Source of the DNA: Lycocorax pyrrhopterus obiensis
Taxonomy: Eukaryota > Chordata > Aves > Passeriformes > Paradisaeidae
NCBI GenBank assembly: GCA_014706295.1
Contig: JACSVZ010000011.1
Coordinates: forward strand, 5,679,163 to 5,743,162
Length of the DNA: 64,000 nt
Reading direction: 5' to 3'
Below the pieces are notes generated by a model, which did no database searches, was not told the DNA's origin, and was given only the letters and a program-made list of their open reading frames with translations. The stretch's first letter is position 1; every line of letters begins with the position of its first letter. Both the position numbers and the translations under genes were made by a program. This document shows, piece after piece, positions 51,201 to 61,421 of the stretch.

Positions 51201-54200
51201 AAGTATGGAGTTGCTCCTTCTTCGTGTGAAAGAAAATATAAACTGAAAAAAAAAAAAAAAAAAGAATTCAAACTCCTGTAGGCTTAGCATTGGATCCCTG
51301 GCACTCCAGGACCGGGCGGGAGGATAATGGGTCTATGAGAATTCGTGTATGTTTTTGATGTACGAGGCATTTCAACTGACATTGAATCAGGTCAGTGGGT
51401 CCATTGGACAGGATGCAATGTCAATGGAACTGTTATGTATTATTGATGTCAGTCACAGAATAGATAAAAACATTAGCAAAATAGCTTCCATTGCCATTTC
51501 TTTTTTTTTTTTCCTTAAATGACAAAAGGCACCAGCCCTTATTAAACACAAGAGGCCTCCAATGTTTCTGATTCTTAGTTTTGACTTAGAGCAAATTACG
51601 AAATTAGAATATTCTGACAAAACAATATTTTTATATGAGAAGAATGGCTTAACTTCTTTCACTTATATTTTCATTTGTGGAATAAGTTTTGCCTGCAGAA
51701 GACAAATCTGCTCACTCTAGGTCCACTTAATTGTTAGGCATATGAGTCTTTTATTCACTACATTTTTGCTTATCTCCAGGTTATGTATTACTATACCAAT
51801 GAATCTATAGGAATAATTCTTATTTACATTGAAAGCAACTTTAAACTGCCTGGTCTGTGACATTGAAGCACACGTTAGCACTCCTTCACACTGCCAAAGA
51901 CGTGAAAAGACCGTCATGCAAATCACACCCAATGGACTACAGAGACACTTAAAGTAAGAGGACATGTAAAAATTAAAAGCTTTCAACATGGATTATACTC
52001 ATTTTACCCAACCTTTTACCTTCATATTAGGCATTGCTCCCTAGACATGCACACCACTTAGGCTGCCACAACTGACCCACTCCTAAGTTAGCATCCTTAA
52101 ACCCCGCTAAAATCTGAGCTGTGTTTTAAACACCATGTTAAAAATAGGTATGTATGAATAAATATTTACAAGATTAAACACCTTATGAGGAGGGAAATAA
52201 GAGCTGTGGGGTATACCACCCGAAGACTACAGACAGTTTCTTGGCATTCCAGATTATCCCAATCCCTTTAGTGACATTTTAAAACTTTAAGCAAGTAAGT
52301 AACACCATAAATTTCCAGGGCTCTGCATGCTGAAATACAAGCACTGAAAGGCTGCACATTTTCAAAGCACGACCCATACACTTGCATTTGCCAATTAGCT
52401 CTGCAAAGGGATAGGGAAAGGTATTTACCTAATTTACATGCTCAAAGTGGTTTTGTGCTCGTACATTTGGTGGACCCATGTGAGATTTACACCTTTGTTC
52501 CTGCATCCATGGAAGACAGCTTCATTCAGAGCAAAATACAAAATTTCATTTTAGTAAGGATTATGATCTCAAACAAATATGATGAAGTTAAAGGAAATGC
52601 ATTCAAAAAATGATGTGTCTCTTTGCTTGTTCCTGTCTAATGAAGGGTTTGTTTGATCCTTTGTTATGGTAAAGATTTGTCCTATTGCTTGATTTCACCA
52701 CGATGTTCAAAACACCCTGTGACAATTGGTAACTTTTGGGCACAAAAACCCCCCAGGAATTCCAACGTTAGACATTTGAGCCCTTGTCAGTAAACTGGCC
52801 TCACCTCTGAAACTGCAGGGATTTACAAAGTAAGGAGTTTTAATAACGACACAACCTGCTTGAGAGTGTTGATTTTAACAATAATCCTATTTAAAAAATA
52901 ATATTTTTCTTACTCCCATCCCCTGCAACTTATCTTTGCTTCCTAGATCTTTGTTTTGAAGTAGGAATGCTTACAGGGTCTTTAAAACTATAATTTGTGT
53001 ACTGAAATTGTTGGCAAAGATAGGTTACCATTATAAATAAGTGTTATCTTCAGAAGTGAAAGCAGAGTAATAATCTTTCTCTCCTCCCTCCCAAAGAGAT
53101 ACCACTAATTAGGAATTCTTTGATCCCACCATCCCTGAGCAGAGACTGCTACAGGAAAGGTCATCAGGCCCCTGGCACAAGTATTCAGCCTCTTACATGT
53201 AAGTGGACCAGGTTTTACACAATATCGTGTCATTTCTCTGAATAATTTATTTGAATAGTTGCTGTACCCGTCTTTGGTACCCAGCCTCAACCATTTATTA
53301 CATTTGGTGTCAATTCCACAATTCTCCACAGTTCTGAATCAGAAATAAACATCAACCAATAAACCTTTAGATTCACTGGTGGTGTGATGTGCTTGCTCCA
53401 TTCCCATGGTCCATGCTGGATTTAAAGGATGCAACAGCCACAGGAAAGTGCAAGAGGTGGCTTTTGGTTTTACCTCCTGCTGCTAACAATGCAGAAGCCA
53501 AGCAAAACTACAATGGGTGAGTCTTCTCTGTGTGTTTGAGACTGTCCCCTGGCTGGGTGAGAAAATGTCGTTTGCCTCTGTGTCCCCTCTGCAGAGGTTC
53601 CCCACGGCCCCAGCAGATGGACAGGGTGAGCTCACCCTGCAGGAGCCAGGCTCGCCCCTCTGCCCCATAAGGTGGCAACGCAGTGAATTTCACATGCACA
53701 TTCCCCATGAATATAACTCTATTTAACAAAGACTGCACACTATTTGTTCCCTTTCCCAGGTCTTTCCTTCCCTGCTAGCAAGTGGCTGTTGCAGTTAATC
53801 TAAGGAGATTCCTCCTAGGCTCTCTTTGCTCACAAAACCTCTTGTGCTGTAAAACAGATAACCGAAAATTTTTTATGGCCAGGTTCTTAAAATATTTTTA
53901 AACTTGTCCTTCCCCCCTGCCCCAAGCCTTTTGATGTAAGGAGAAAATCTCACACAGTGCCTACCCTTATCTCCCCAAGAGAAAACAAAGAGAGTTAAAG
54001 GCAAATGTCTTCTGCAGAGACTGCCTTTTCTGTGCTGCTCTCCCCACTGTGTGCCAAATAATGGCATCTGTTCCTGCTGTTCTTTAGTTCCCCCATCCAG
54101 CGTGTTTTCAACTTCCTGTGAAAATTTGTGGTTCTTAAATCCAAAGGTCATGTTTAACACTTAAGTTCAGTTTGGAAGGATTTGGATTTGTTTCTCATAA

Positions 54201-55879
54201 TTTTTTTTTTCCACAGTTCTCTTTTGAGAGTAGACAAAAGGCTTTCACCCCCTCTTTGCATTGCGTGTTTTACACACTCCAGCATACATCTCTGCAATTC
54301 GGGTTAATACTCTGCGAAATATCCATTCATGTATTGATAAGGATTAAAGGATTGCTCTTTCCATGCCTTCTGCCAAGGTTCAGCGTGCTGTTAGCAGCAC
54401 AAGCTCCTCTCACACAGCCCTCATTGTATGATAAGTCTGCAGTATATAGGAATTCCCTCTGTCACGTCTTCAAAAATTCAAGCTGCATGTAAACAAAGCC
54501 ACATTTCTAAGCAGAGGTTCTTAGAGTGAATAGCCAATATTCTACTCAGTTATGTATGATGGTTTGGTGCAAGAGGAGCTGAACCCAGGTCACCTAATTA
54601 ATTTTTCTTATTCATTCAAGTTGGACCCAAACTGGGATCTCAGAGCTGAAATACCAGTGAGAAAACTGGCTTTCTGCATTTTACAGGGGGGAGGCTGAGC
54701 TGGTTTGATTATTGATGTATTGTAGGCCTCTGTTTATTCAGTATTTCCCTAAAATATAATTTTTAAAAGTGCATATTTGTCAGCTGAACGGATTCACTGA
54801 GACACTTTGAGGCATAATTTTAGAGAGGCAGGCAGGGAATCAAAGGCAAATACATAACTTTCTACATGTACAGAAAGAAAAAAAAGGACAAGATCTTCAT
54901 AGTTTCCTTTCTAAAATTAAGAAAAATGGTCTGTGCACATTACTGAACATTTACATCTGTGCCAAGGAACTGGCTACTCCACTCTCTGGCAAGAGCCAGA
55001 GAACAGGATTTGGGGTTCACACCGCTTGCGTCCACCACGCCTTCAGCCTGAGACTATCTTTTCTGTCTGAAAATTTTTCTGGCAACTGCCACTTTAGAGA
55101 TAAAGGGAAAAAAATATCCTGAGATGGGTAGGGATTTAAGGATGTCATTTTAAAAAAATTTTGTGTGTTTCATTTCTGTTCATTTGAGAAAGGGAATAAA
55201 CCTCAGTTGTCTGGTGCTCTGTGCTGGCTCCCAAGATTTTCTCTGCCCTTGATTCACAGGAGTAGGCAGAAGCCTTCATGTCCTTTAGTCTGCACATCCT
55301 GTGGATCTGGCATGGTCTCTCTCGTTTGGTCCGAGAATCAGATGCTATTTCTGGTCTGAAGACATTTGTTCTCAATTGCCTACACAGTTCAATAGGATTT
55401 TAAGGTACATTTGTTAGGGATTATAAAGCACCTAAAGATGTATCAAGTGGAAGGGTCAATACAAGATCAGGCTGTATTGTGTTACAGCGTGTTGCATTAT
55501 GTGGCACGTCTCAATTCGCTGTTGGAAACCAGATGTGGCAGACAAGCCCAGCCTCTTTTTTGAACATTTGTAGATATCTTTGAATTATGTCATCAGTGTT
55601 TAAAGATTTCCACAAAGATTTCAGGAAGCAGATTTTCTCAAGTCTTCCAATCACTATCAAAACCTCAAATTCTGGTGGGTAATTGAAACACTCTATCCCA
55701 ATCCAAAAAATAATAAGCGTAAAAAGAACGCTTTCATCTTTCATTCGTAATATATACGGAGCATGGTATGAATTTGTTACCTGTAAGGTGTATTGAATTT
55801 TTAATCATCTATATATTTATGGTAAAGAGTAACACATTACTTCTAGCACACAAAAGCTTATGGCATACGATTATCCTTA
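48263..55879. other. AT-rich unique non-coding DNA
   Basis: No gene is supported over this long interval. It contains an A18 run at 51246-51263, a candidate regulatory stretch at 51000-51240, a T-run at about 51501-51512 and GC-richer patches at 53570-53670. The sequence near 54675-54705 faintly resembles a MIR-type SINE on the minus strand, but it is too short to call. Confidence 0.5.
51000..51240. promoter_or_regulatory. Candidate conserved non-coding element
   Basis: This block has non-repetitive, balanced sequence between AT-rich flanks, with a GCACAATAAAGC piece, CGAACGACTATTGACATCATTATCATTC-like homeodomain and CRE-type cores near 51130-51160, and several CpGs. No coding frame or transposon was recognised. 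The basis is texture only, and the right edge abuts an A18 run. Confidence 0.2.
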
Positions 55880-56540
55880 ATTAATGGGTAAGTGCAAAGC
55901 TTTATTATTCAATGAAACTGATTTATTATCTTAATTCTCCGATGTTCTGCTTCATGTTTCCATTGAAACCATTGTTTGCACCATGGTAACCAGTAACCAC
56001 CATATGTACGTGATCCCTTTTATGACCTATACGTAATTAGATTTTATTATTTTCTTAAAGCTGAAGCGCTGCCTGTGCAAGTGGCCTGGCTCCCCACCCC
56101 TACAAACGAGGGACAGGTCGCTCGCCGCTTTGTTTCTGCAGTAACCAGGTTGTATTTTAGTGTATCATTATAACCCCGTGTCTGTTTTTTCCCCGGCGGT
56201 CCTGCACACATCCCCGCTCTTCCTCTCCCAGCACGACGGCGCGCCCGCCTCGCTGTCCCTGTCTCCTGAGCCCGGCACAGCTAGTTAGCTGAAAGGACGT
56301 GAGAGGAGCTGAAAGCCAGTGGGTGTCGGAGCTGCCTGGTGGAGAGATCCCCAGCTAATTGCTAGTCCTAACAGGCACAATTAGCCGCTACAAGCCCTTT
56401 GAGATGGCCCTGGGCTTCTCTCAGGTAACAGCCATCACTAGATAAAGGCTGAAATACGCTGCATTTAGAGAGACACTTGCAGACAGGGATGTCACAGGCT
56501 GCCAATTATGCTCTGCCTGTACACAGTCACTTCCAAGAAC
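55880..56540. promoter_or_regulatory. Candidate regulatory block with X-box-like site and CpG cluster
   Basis: Seen: TGCACCATGGTAAC at 55977-55990 fits the RFX X-box pattern GTNRCCATRGYAAC at all but its first two positions, with an intact right half site. About ten CpGs fall within roughly 90 bp at 56193-56280, far denser than anywhere near. GCTAATTG at 56354-56361 and its exact reverse complement CAATTAGC at 56378-56385 form a pair of inverted homeodomain sites 16 bp apart. No coding exon or repeat is recognisable. Known: RFX proteins bind X-boxes, and homeodomain factors bind TAATTG. Inferred: an enhancer or an unannotated promoter; the sequence does not decide which. Confidence 0.35.
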
Positions 56541-58181
56541 CAGACAAGACACATACACCTGAAGTTAAAGGGACAAGATGTGTACTATTTTGAACTACAC
56601 AAGTGTGGGGCACGTGAAGATATAACCCTTCTCAAATTAGGTCGTGTCATCTTTTCAATTATCAGTTCTTGATCAAGTTCTGCAGTGTTTTTGAACATTT
56701 ACTGCAAGCAGTTAGTCCTGGAAAGCTCAGTGGGAGAGGGCTGCTTATATTTTTTTCTGTATGTGATGTTACTTTAAGCAAAGTTTCACCATCACCACAC
56801 AGATGAAAATGGCTTGACAGGCCTCTCTTAACCAAACAGTGATGCTCTACCCTGTTGGGACTGCAATCCATCTATTCCTCACAGAGAGGGAGAGGCAGAT
56901 TAGCATATCTAAGGATTACTTTTGATATTAGTGAGTGCCCCCCACTTATCCATTAAAAAAAATTACCTTCTCCGAGCATCTCTGACAGTACATTCTTCCT
57001 CTCAAACTATGAACTTCTGTACAAAAAAAAAAAAAAGCAGCCTAGAAAGACAGCCTGAAAAAAACCAACACATCAGGTTTTGAGAATGATCAGAAGAAAA
57101 CGGGCAGTTCCAGGTATCTATCACAACAGAGGACTCCAGCAACAGCATCCTACAGAAAATCATTATAGATCAGTGCATAAAAATTCAAATGTTTCACAGT
57201 TGGAGACGATAAGAATTTCAAGGTCTAAATCTAAGTTGTGGTCATTGGTACTAAAAAACAATTTCCAAGACATATAATGAGAACAAATTCTGGCCCCTGA
57301 GTCAACCTTAGTTAGTCATCCATTTTAAAAGAGATTCAGAAAAACTTTGTACACAAAACTTCCTCTGAAGAAAGCCTCTTATTTTGTTGCTCTGAGAACT
57401 GAAATGATTCTACTGCTTACCTTCAGGTCACATATCTCCTGCCCCTGCTCTTCTGATAGAACATCAGATCTCCATTGTGATTATATTGACAGCCCAGTCC
57501 CATGGTATTCATCAAAATCTGTCAAACTACCTGTAACAAATCAAACTAAAATTAAATATTAAGAGATTTCTATTTATTTCTTAATTAATATCTCAAACAT
57601 TTCATATTTATTGCCTTTTCTTTTTAATAGCATCTTAAAGATCATCTTCCAAATCATATCACATCTAATAGAGCAGGTTAATATACAGAAGTCAGCTTCC
57701 CCAATTCCAACTGATACCACACAGGAATGGCTTGCTCTGTTTAGGAAGCTTGACCAAAATTGAAGATATTAAATATAAATTTCTATTTTTTAAGACTCAC
57801 TTTAAATTTTCCCAAGAGCTTTTTGATCTTAATATGGAAAGTATGCAAGGACTCTAATTACTAATTATGAAGTAGTTAAATTCTGTTAAAGGATAAAAAT
57901 TACTTGACACAGTTGGTTTCACCTCCCCAGAATTAACAATGAAGCTCCAAATGAAGGCTCATAGGTTTTGTTGAGACCTCTGTGTTCTTACCTACATGGG
58001 AGGAAAAGGAGACCAGTGAATGGATCAACAAAATTTGTTACCTGCTCTTAGGCTTTCCTGATAATGATCTACTGATTGATAATTCCAGTGGCAGATTGTT
58101 TGACCAGATTCCAGGTAAAAGAACCCAGGGAACCTGTGTCATTTCCAGTGTTCATTTTAGATTCCAGGGGCATTTTATTAC

Positions 58182-58200
58182 TTTGTTTGTTACAAACAAA
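58182..58200. promoter_or_regulatory. Palindromic forkhead-like site
   Basis: TTTGTTTGT (58182-58190), a single T, then its exact reverse complement ACAAACAAA (58192-58200), followed at once by TTTGTTTT. TGTTTGT is a weak forkhead-type core. Function is unproven; such palindromes also arise in AT-rich DNA. Confidence 0.25.
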
Positions 58201-59427
58201 TTTGTTTTCCTTATAAAAAAGGAGTGGACATCTTTGATATATATGCAAAATCAACATGCTAATATTTGATTGCAAACCGAGGAACGATCAGAAAACTAAA
58301 AGGAAAGAATGAGTGCTCTATTATTAAAATAGCAAAATAAATAGATATACATTTTTTCCTTTTTACAGATACATTTGCAACCAAATTAGCAACAAGATCT
58401 CCTCCAGTATAAATAAAAAAGGCTTGCACTTACCTATTAATTAAGAATAATGGAATGCCATAAGCTTTTGTGTGCTAGTGGTACTGTAATTTGTTACTCT
58501 TCACTACAATAAATATATAGCTGATTAAAAATGCAGTGTGGCGTACATACATTAAATTCATACTGCACTGTGTATTGATTCCCTTTGCTCGTCCTGGTAG
58601 TCCACTGCACTCAGGGCAGGTAGGCTTTGACCCTCTCAAGTAAAGAAGAAAATCCTCTGGCAAGGTGGAGAGGTTTAGGAGAACAGGTCTCACAGGCTGA
58701 GCTCCTCAGTGGTTCGGATCCAATTCACCCAGGAACTCCTGCAGCCTTTCTGCACCACGGAGGGACAGCAGACCAGACCCAGCTGGCCTCCCCTGGGACA
58801 GTTTCCCACCTTGCTCTCAAGCCATCAGCTTTGGAGGTTTTACGGACCAAGCAGGGCTCACAGAAAGCAGATTCTCCTTCCCATCTCAGAGGTTTGGTCC
58901 ATAGGTCTGGTGTCCCATCTCCAGCTGTGAGTTATCAGAAGGAATTACCACCTCCAGCTCCCCTCCTTCCCATCCTCAAAAGTCAGGGACGAAGAGATAA
59001 AATGGAATATATCTGGTAATTTGTACAGCAGAGGAGAAGCAAATATACCAAGGATAACGTCCTGGCAAAAATGAATTAAATTTCCCAGGCAAATTAACAG
59101 ACATGGAACTTGTGAGCTCCTCTGAAAAAAAAAAAAAAAGAAAAAAATATTAATTATGAGAATCAGGTGACTTCTTATTCCTATGAGAAACAGGATTATT
59201 GTGCACACCACTGTGTGTGCTCCTCAAACATTCTTCTACCTATGGCTTCACGCAGCATTGCAGCATTGGGGTCTTTTTACAAATTGACTAATTGGGCCCC
59301 GATCACTCCAGGTGTTGTTACATCAAAGTAAATATCCCAATTGTCCTTTTCATGGTGACTACACCTGAACTCAGAAATTATTATTTACATGTGCAATTTA
59401 AAACAGATGCATTTTAAATATGCCCTA

Positions 59428-59443
59428 ATATATATATATATAT
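59428..59443. repeat. Short (TA)n microsatellite
   Basis: Sixteen bases of TA repeat ending in TGTGG. Confidence 0.9.
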
Positions 59444-59925
59444 GTGGCAACAATCTAAAGCCTTATGCCATTGGAACAAATTACCCCCATCCAATATCTT
59501 CACATTTCAGACTATATAGAAATTGAATTGTTATTTTAAAAGGTCTAAGTCTTCACCTGTGTAGCAGAGAACCCTCTATACATTGTTTTGCTATAAATGG
59601 TTATTTACAGGGCTTTTTTGCCTGCAAAACCAAATATTTAGAACACCACCTGTGAGAAACTGAACTTGTCACCCTTGCTGTAGTCTCTTTCATCTAATTT
59701 GGGTCAATTATGACTCTGTACGTGTTAACACTACCTACTTAATTGCTAATAATCTTAGCAGATAAGAAGGAGAAGTGAAAAGTTGGTTCTCCTGAGAGAA
59801 ATCAGAATTTGCTCCCTGAGGGAAATGCAGAAGTGAAAAAGATAAAAAATGAACCAGAAAAAAAAAAAAGATGGCTGGAGAAGAAAACAAAAGATGAGTA
59901 ATATGCAATATTGTCCCACAGAATG

Positions 59926-59976
59926 ATAAGAAATGTAATGATCACATGCTCCAGGAATAAGTAATGCTCATGCCCA
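59926..59976 (+). repeat. Left arm of a perfect 51-bp inverted repeat
   Basis: The arm begins ATAAGAAATGTAATGATCAC and ends AATGCTCATGCCCA. Its reverse complement occurs without a mismatch at 61371-61421. Identity stops abruptly at both ends: the next bases differ (G against C outside, A against G inside). It resembles no repeat family I know and is not low-complexity sequence. Confidence 0.97.
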
Positions 59977-61370
59977 ATTTATTCCTCTGTGCTTGGGCAG
60001 TTCTGCTGTGGGGTGAGTGGATTGCCTGGATCATGGTCAGCCAGCAGGTCTGACTCTCTGTACATGACCAATGTGGCTGCTCTGACAATCAAAGAATCCT
60101 CTACTGTCACCTCCAGAGGACTGTGACCTCCAGCCAAGGAACTTTCAGCATGACCCGATGTCACAGCATTGAACAGAGAATTTTCACTGTATAACTACAT
60201 AATTAGCTTTGGCACAGTAACTGCTAAATGTAGAAATATTGGGGTGGGGGAGGAAATACCCAAAACAAACCTGACATTCAGATGAAGCTAAGGTTTTTAG
60301 ATTAACCATCTTCCTTTATAAAACTGATCATGTGTCTTTACAGTCCAAATGCCAGTTTTATGTATTAGCCTTCAACACACAGTGTCTGATACCAGTGTGA
60401 TGGAGCTTCTGCCCATTACAAACTCTAAGAGCAGTGATACCAACTCATTCACTGACAATATTTTCTGCACTTGGACTTGACGGGTGTAATATTGACCACT
60501 GTATGGTGTGGTTTGTGACACCTGATAGGATCTGAAGCCAGAAGGGTATGGCTGTAGGCCATAAAATAAGATATCAGAAAATAGAGAGCCAAGTAGATAA
60601 ATTCTGTGAGTCCACCTGATCAATCCAGCTGAGCAGAGTGCTGGTTTCCTGAACCCCAGGAAGCAGGCATGTAAAATATCTGTTCCTTGATGGGCCTGGC
60701 AGATGTGATGCCAGAAATAATTCTACTCTGATTTATTTTTTTGTAGCTTTATCTAGTTCCCTATATTAAACCTACAATCCTAAAATAATTTTAGGGCCAT
60801 TTATTTTTATGTCTACCAACAGTAGAGTTACCCAAATGTTAAAAGCCTATGCTCATAGGCCCATAAAAGCACTGTTGATTAGATTGCAGTATTTCAGTTT
60901 TTAGTTATCAACACTGACACTTTGGGAAAAAATTGAGTACAATATACTTCTGTACACATTGCAGTGTTTTTAACCATTTAGTCAGTACCACGTACATCAA
61001 ATAGACACCATAATAAAACAGAAATACATTAAACATACATCTGGAAGCACTTTGTAACTGACTTCTGCTTGTGAAAATGACTGTACATAATTTCATCATT
61101 CACTTTAATTCAGTCACATGCTGCAGTCAGAGGAGTCAGATAACACACTGCAATAAGATTCAAACATAGATTTCTCCTTGTGCTAAGTTCCATGCTTTAT
61201 CTGTCAGCCCCCACTTGCCATCGGTTGTGAGTCCATAACTTGGCACCAGAACTGGCAGCAGTGGTGCTGGGCACAGCAGAGACCTGGTGGGAGGTCACAG
61301 TACTCATCTTCCAGAGTGTCCTTACCCTGTACAGCCCAGACCACATTTCCTGGCAGTTCCAGCATTCCAC
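59977..61370. other. Spacer between the 51-bp inverted arms
   Basis: The 1394-bp spacer is ordinary AT-rich DNA without a gene. A 12-bp inverted match, ACTGTGACCTCC at 60120-60131 and GGAGGTCACAGT at 61290-61301, lies inside the arms at unequal distances (about 144 and 69 bp). Only weakly, this suggests that longer inverted copies once existed. A small 7-bp hairpin, GCCTATG/CATAGGC, lies at 60845-60860. No transposase-like frame is present. Confidence 0.5.
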
Positions 61371-61421
61371 TGGGCATGAGCATTACTTATTCCTGGAGCA
61401 TGTGATCATTACATTTCTTAT
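61371..61421 (-). repeat. Right arm of a perfect 51-bp inverted repeat
   Basis: This is the exact reverse complement of 59926-59976, beginning TGGGCATGAGCATTACTTAT. The flanks outside the two arms show no matching target-site duplication, so a transposon with terminal inverted repeats is not well supported. Confidence 0.97.

Larger units (their letters stand above)
56541..59925. other. AT-rich unique non-coding DNA
   Basis: No gene is supported. Contents: A-runs at about 57021-57033 and 59125-59139, a forkhead-like palindrome at 58182-58200, a TA run at 59428-59443, a GC-richer patch at 58640-58980 with a chance frame of 130 codons, and a purine-rich stretch at about 59760-59900. Confidence 0.5.

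Noticed and set aside
51246..51263. A18 run as a possible retrogene tail
   Set aside because: No processed gene copy, target duplication or LINE tail was recognised next to it.
54675..54705. Short MIR-like piece (ATTTTACAGGGGGGAGGCTGAG region)
   Set aside because: It is too short to separate from chance.
59926..61421. DNA transposon bounded by 51-bp terminal inverted repeats
   Set aside because: No target-site duplication is seen outside the arms and no transposase-like frame inside; kept as an inverted repeat of unknown origin.
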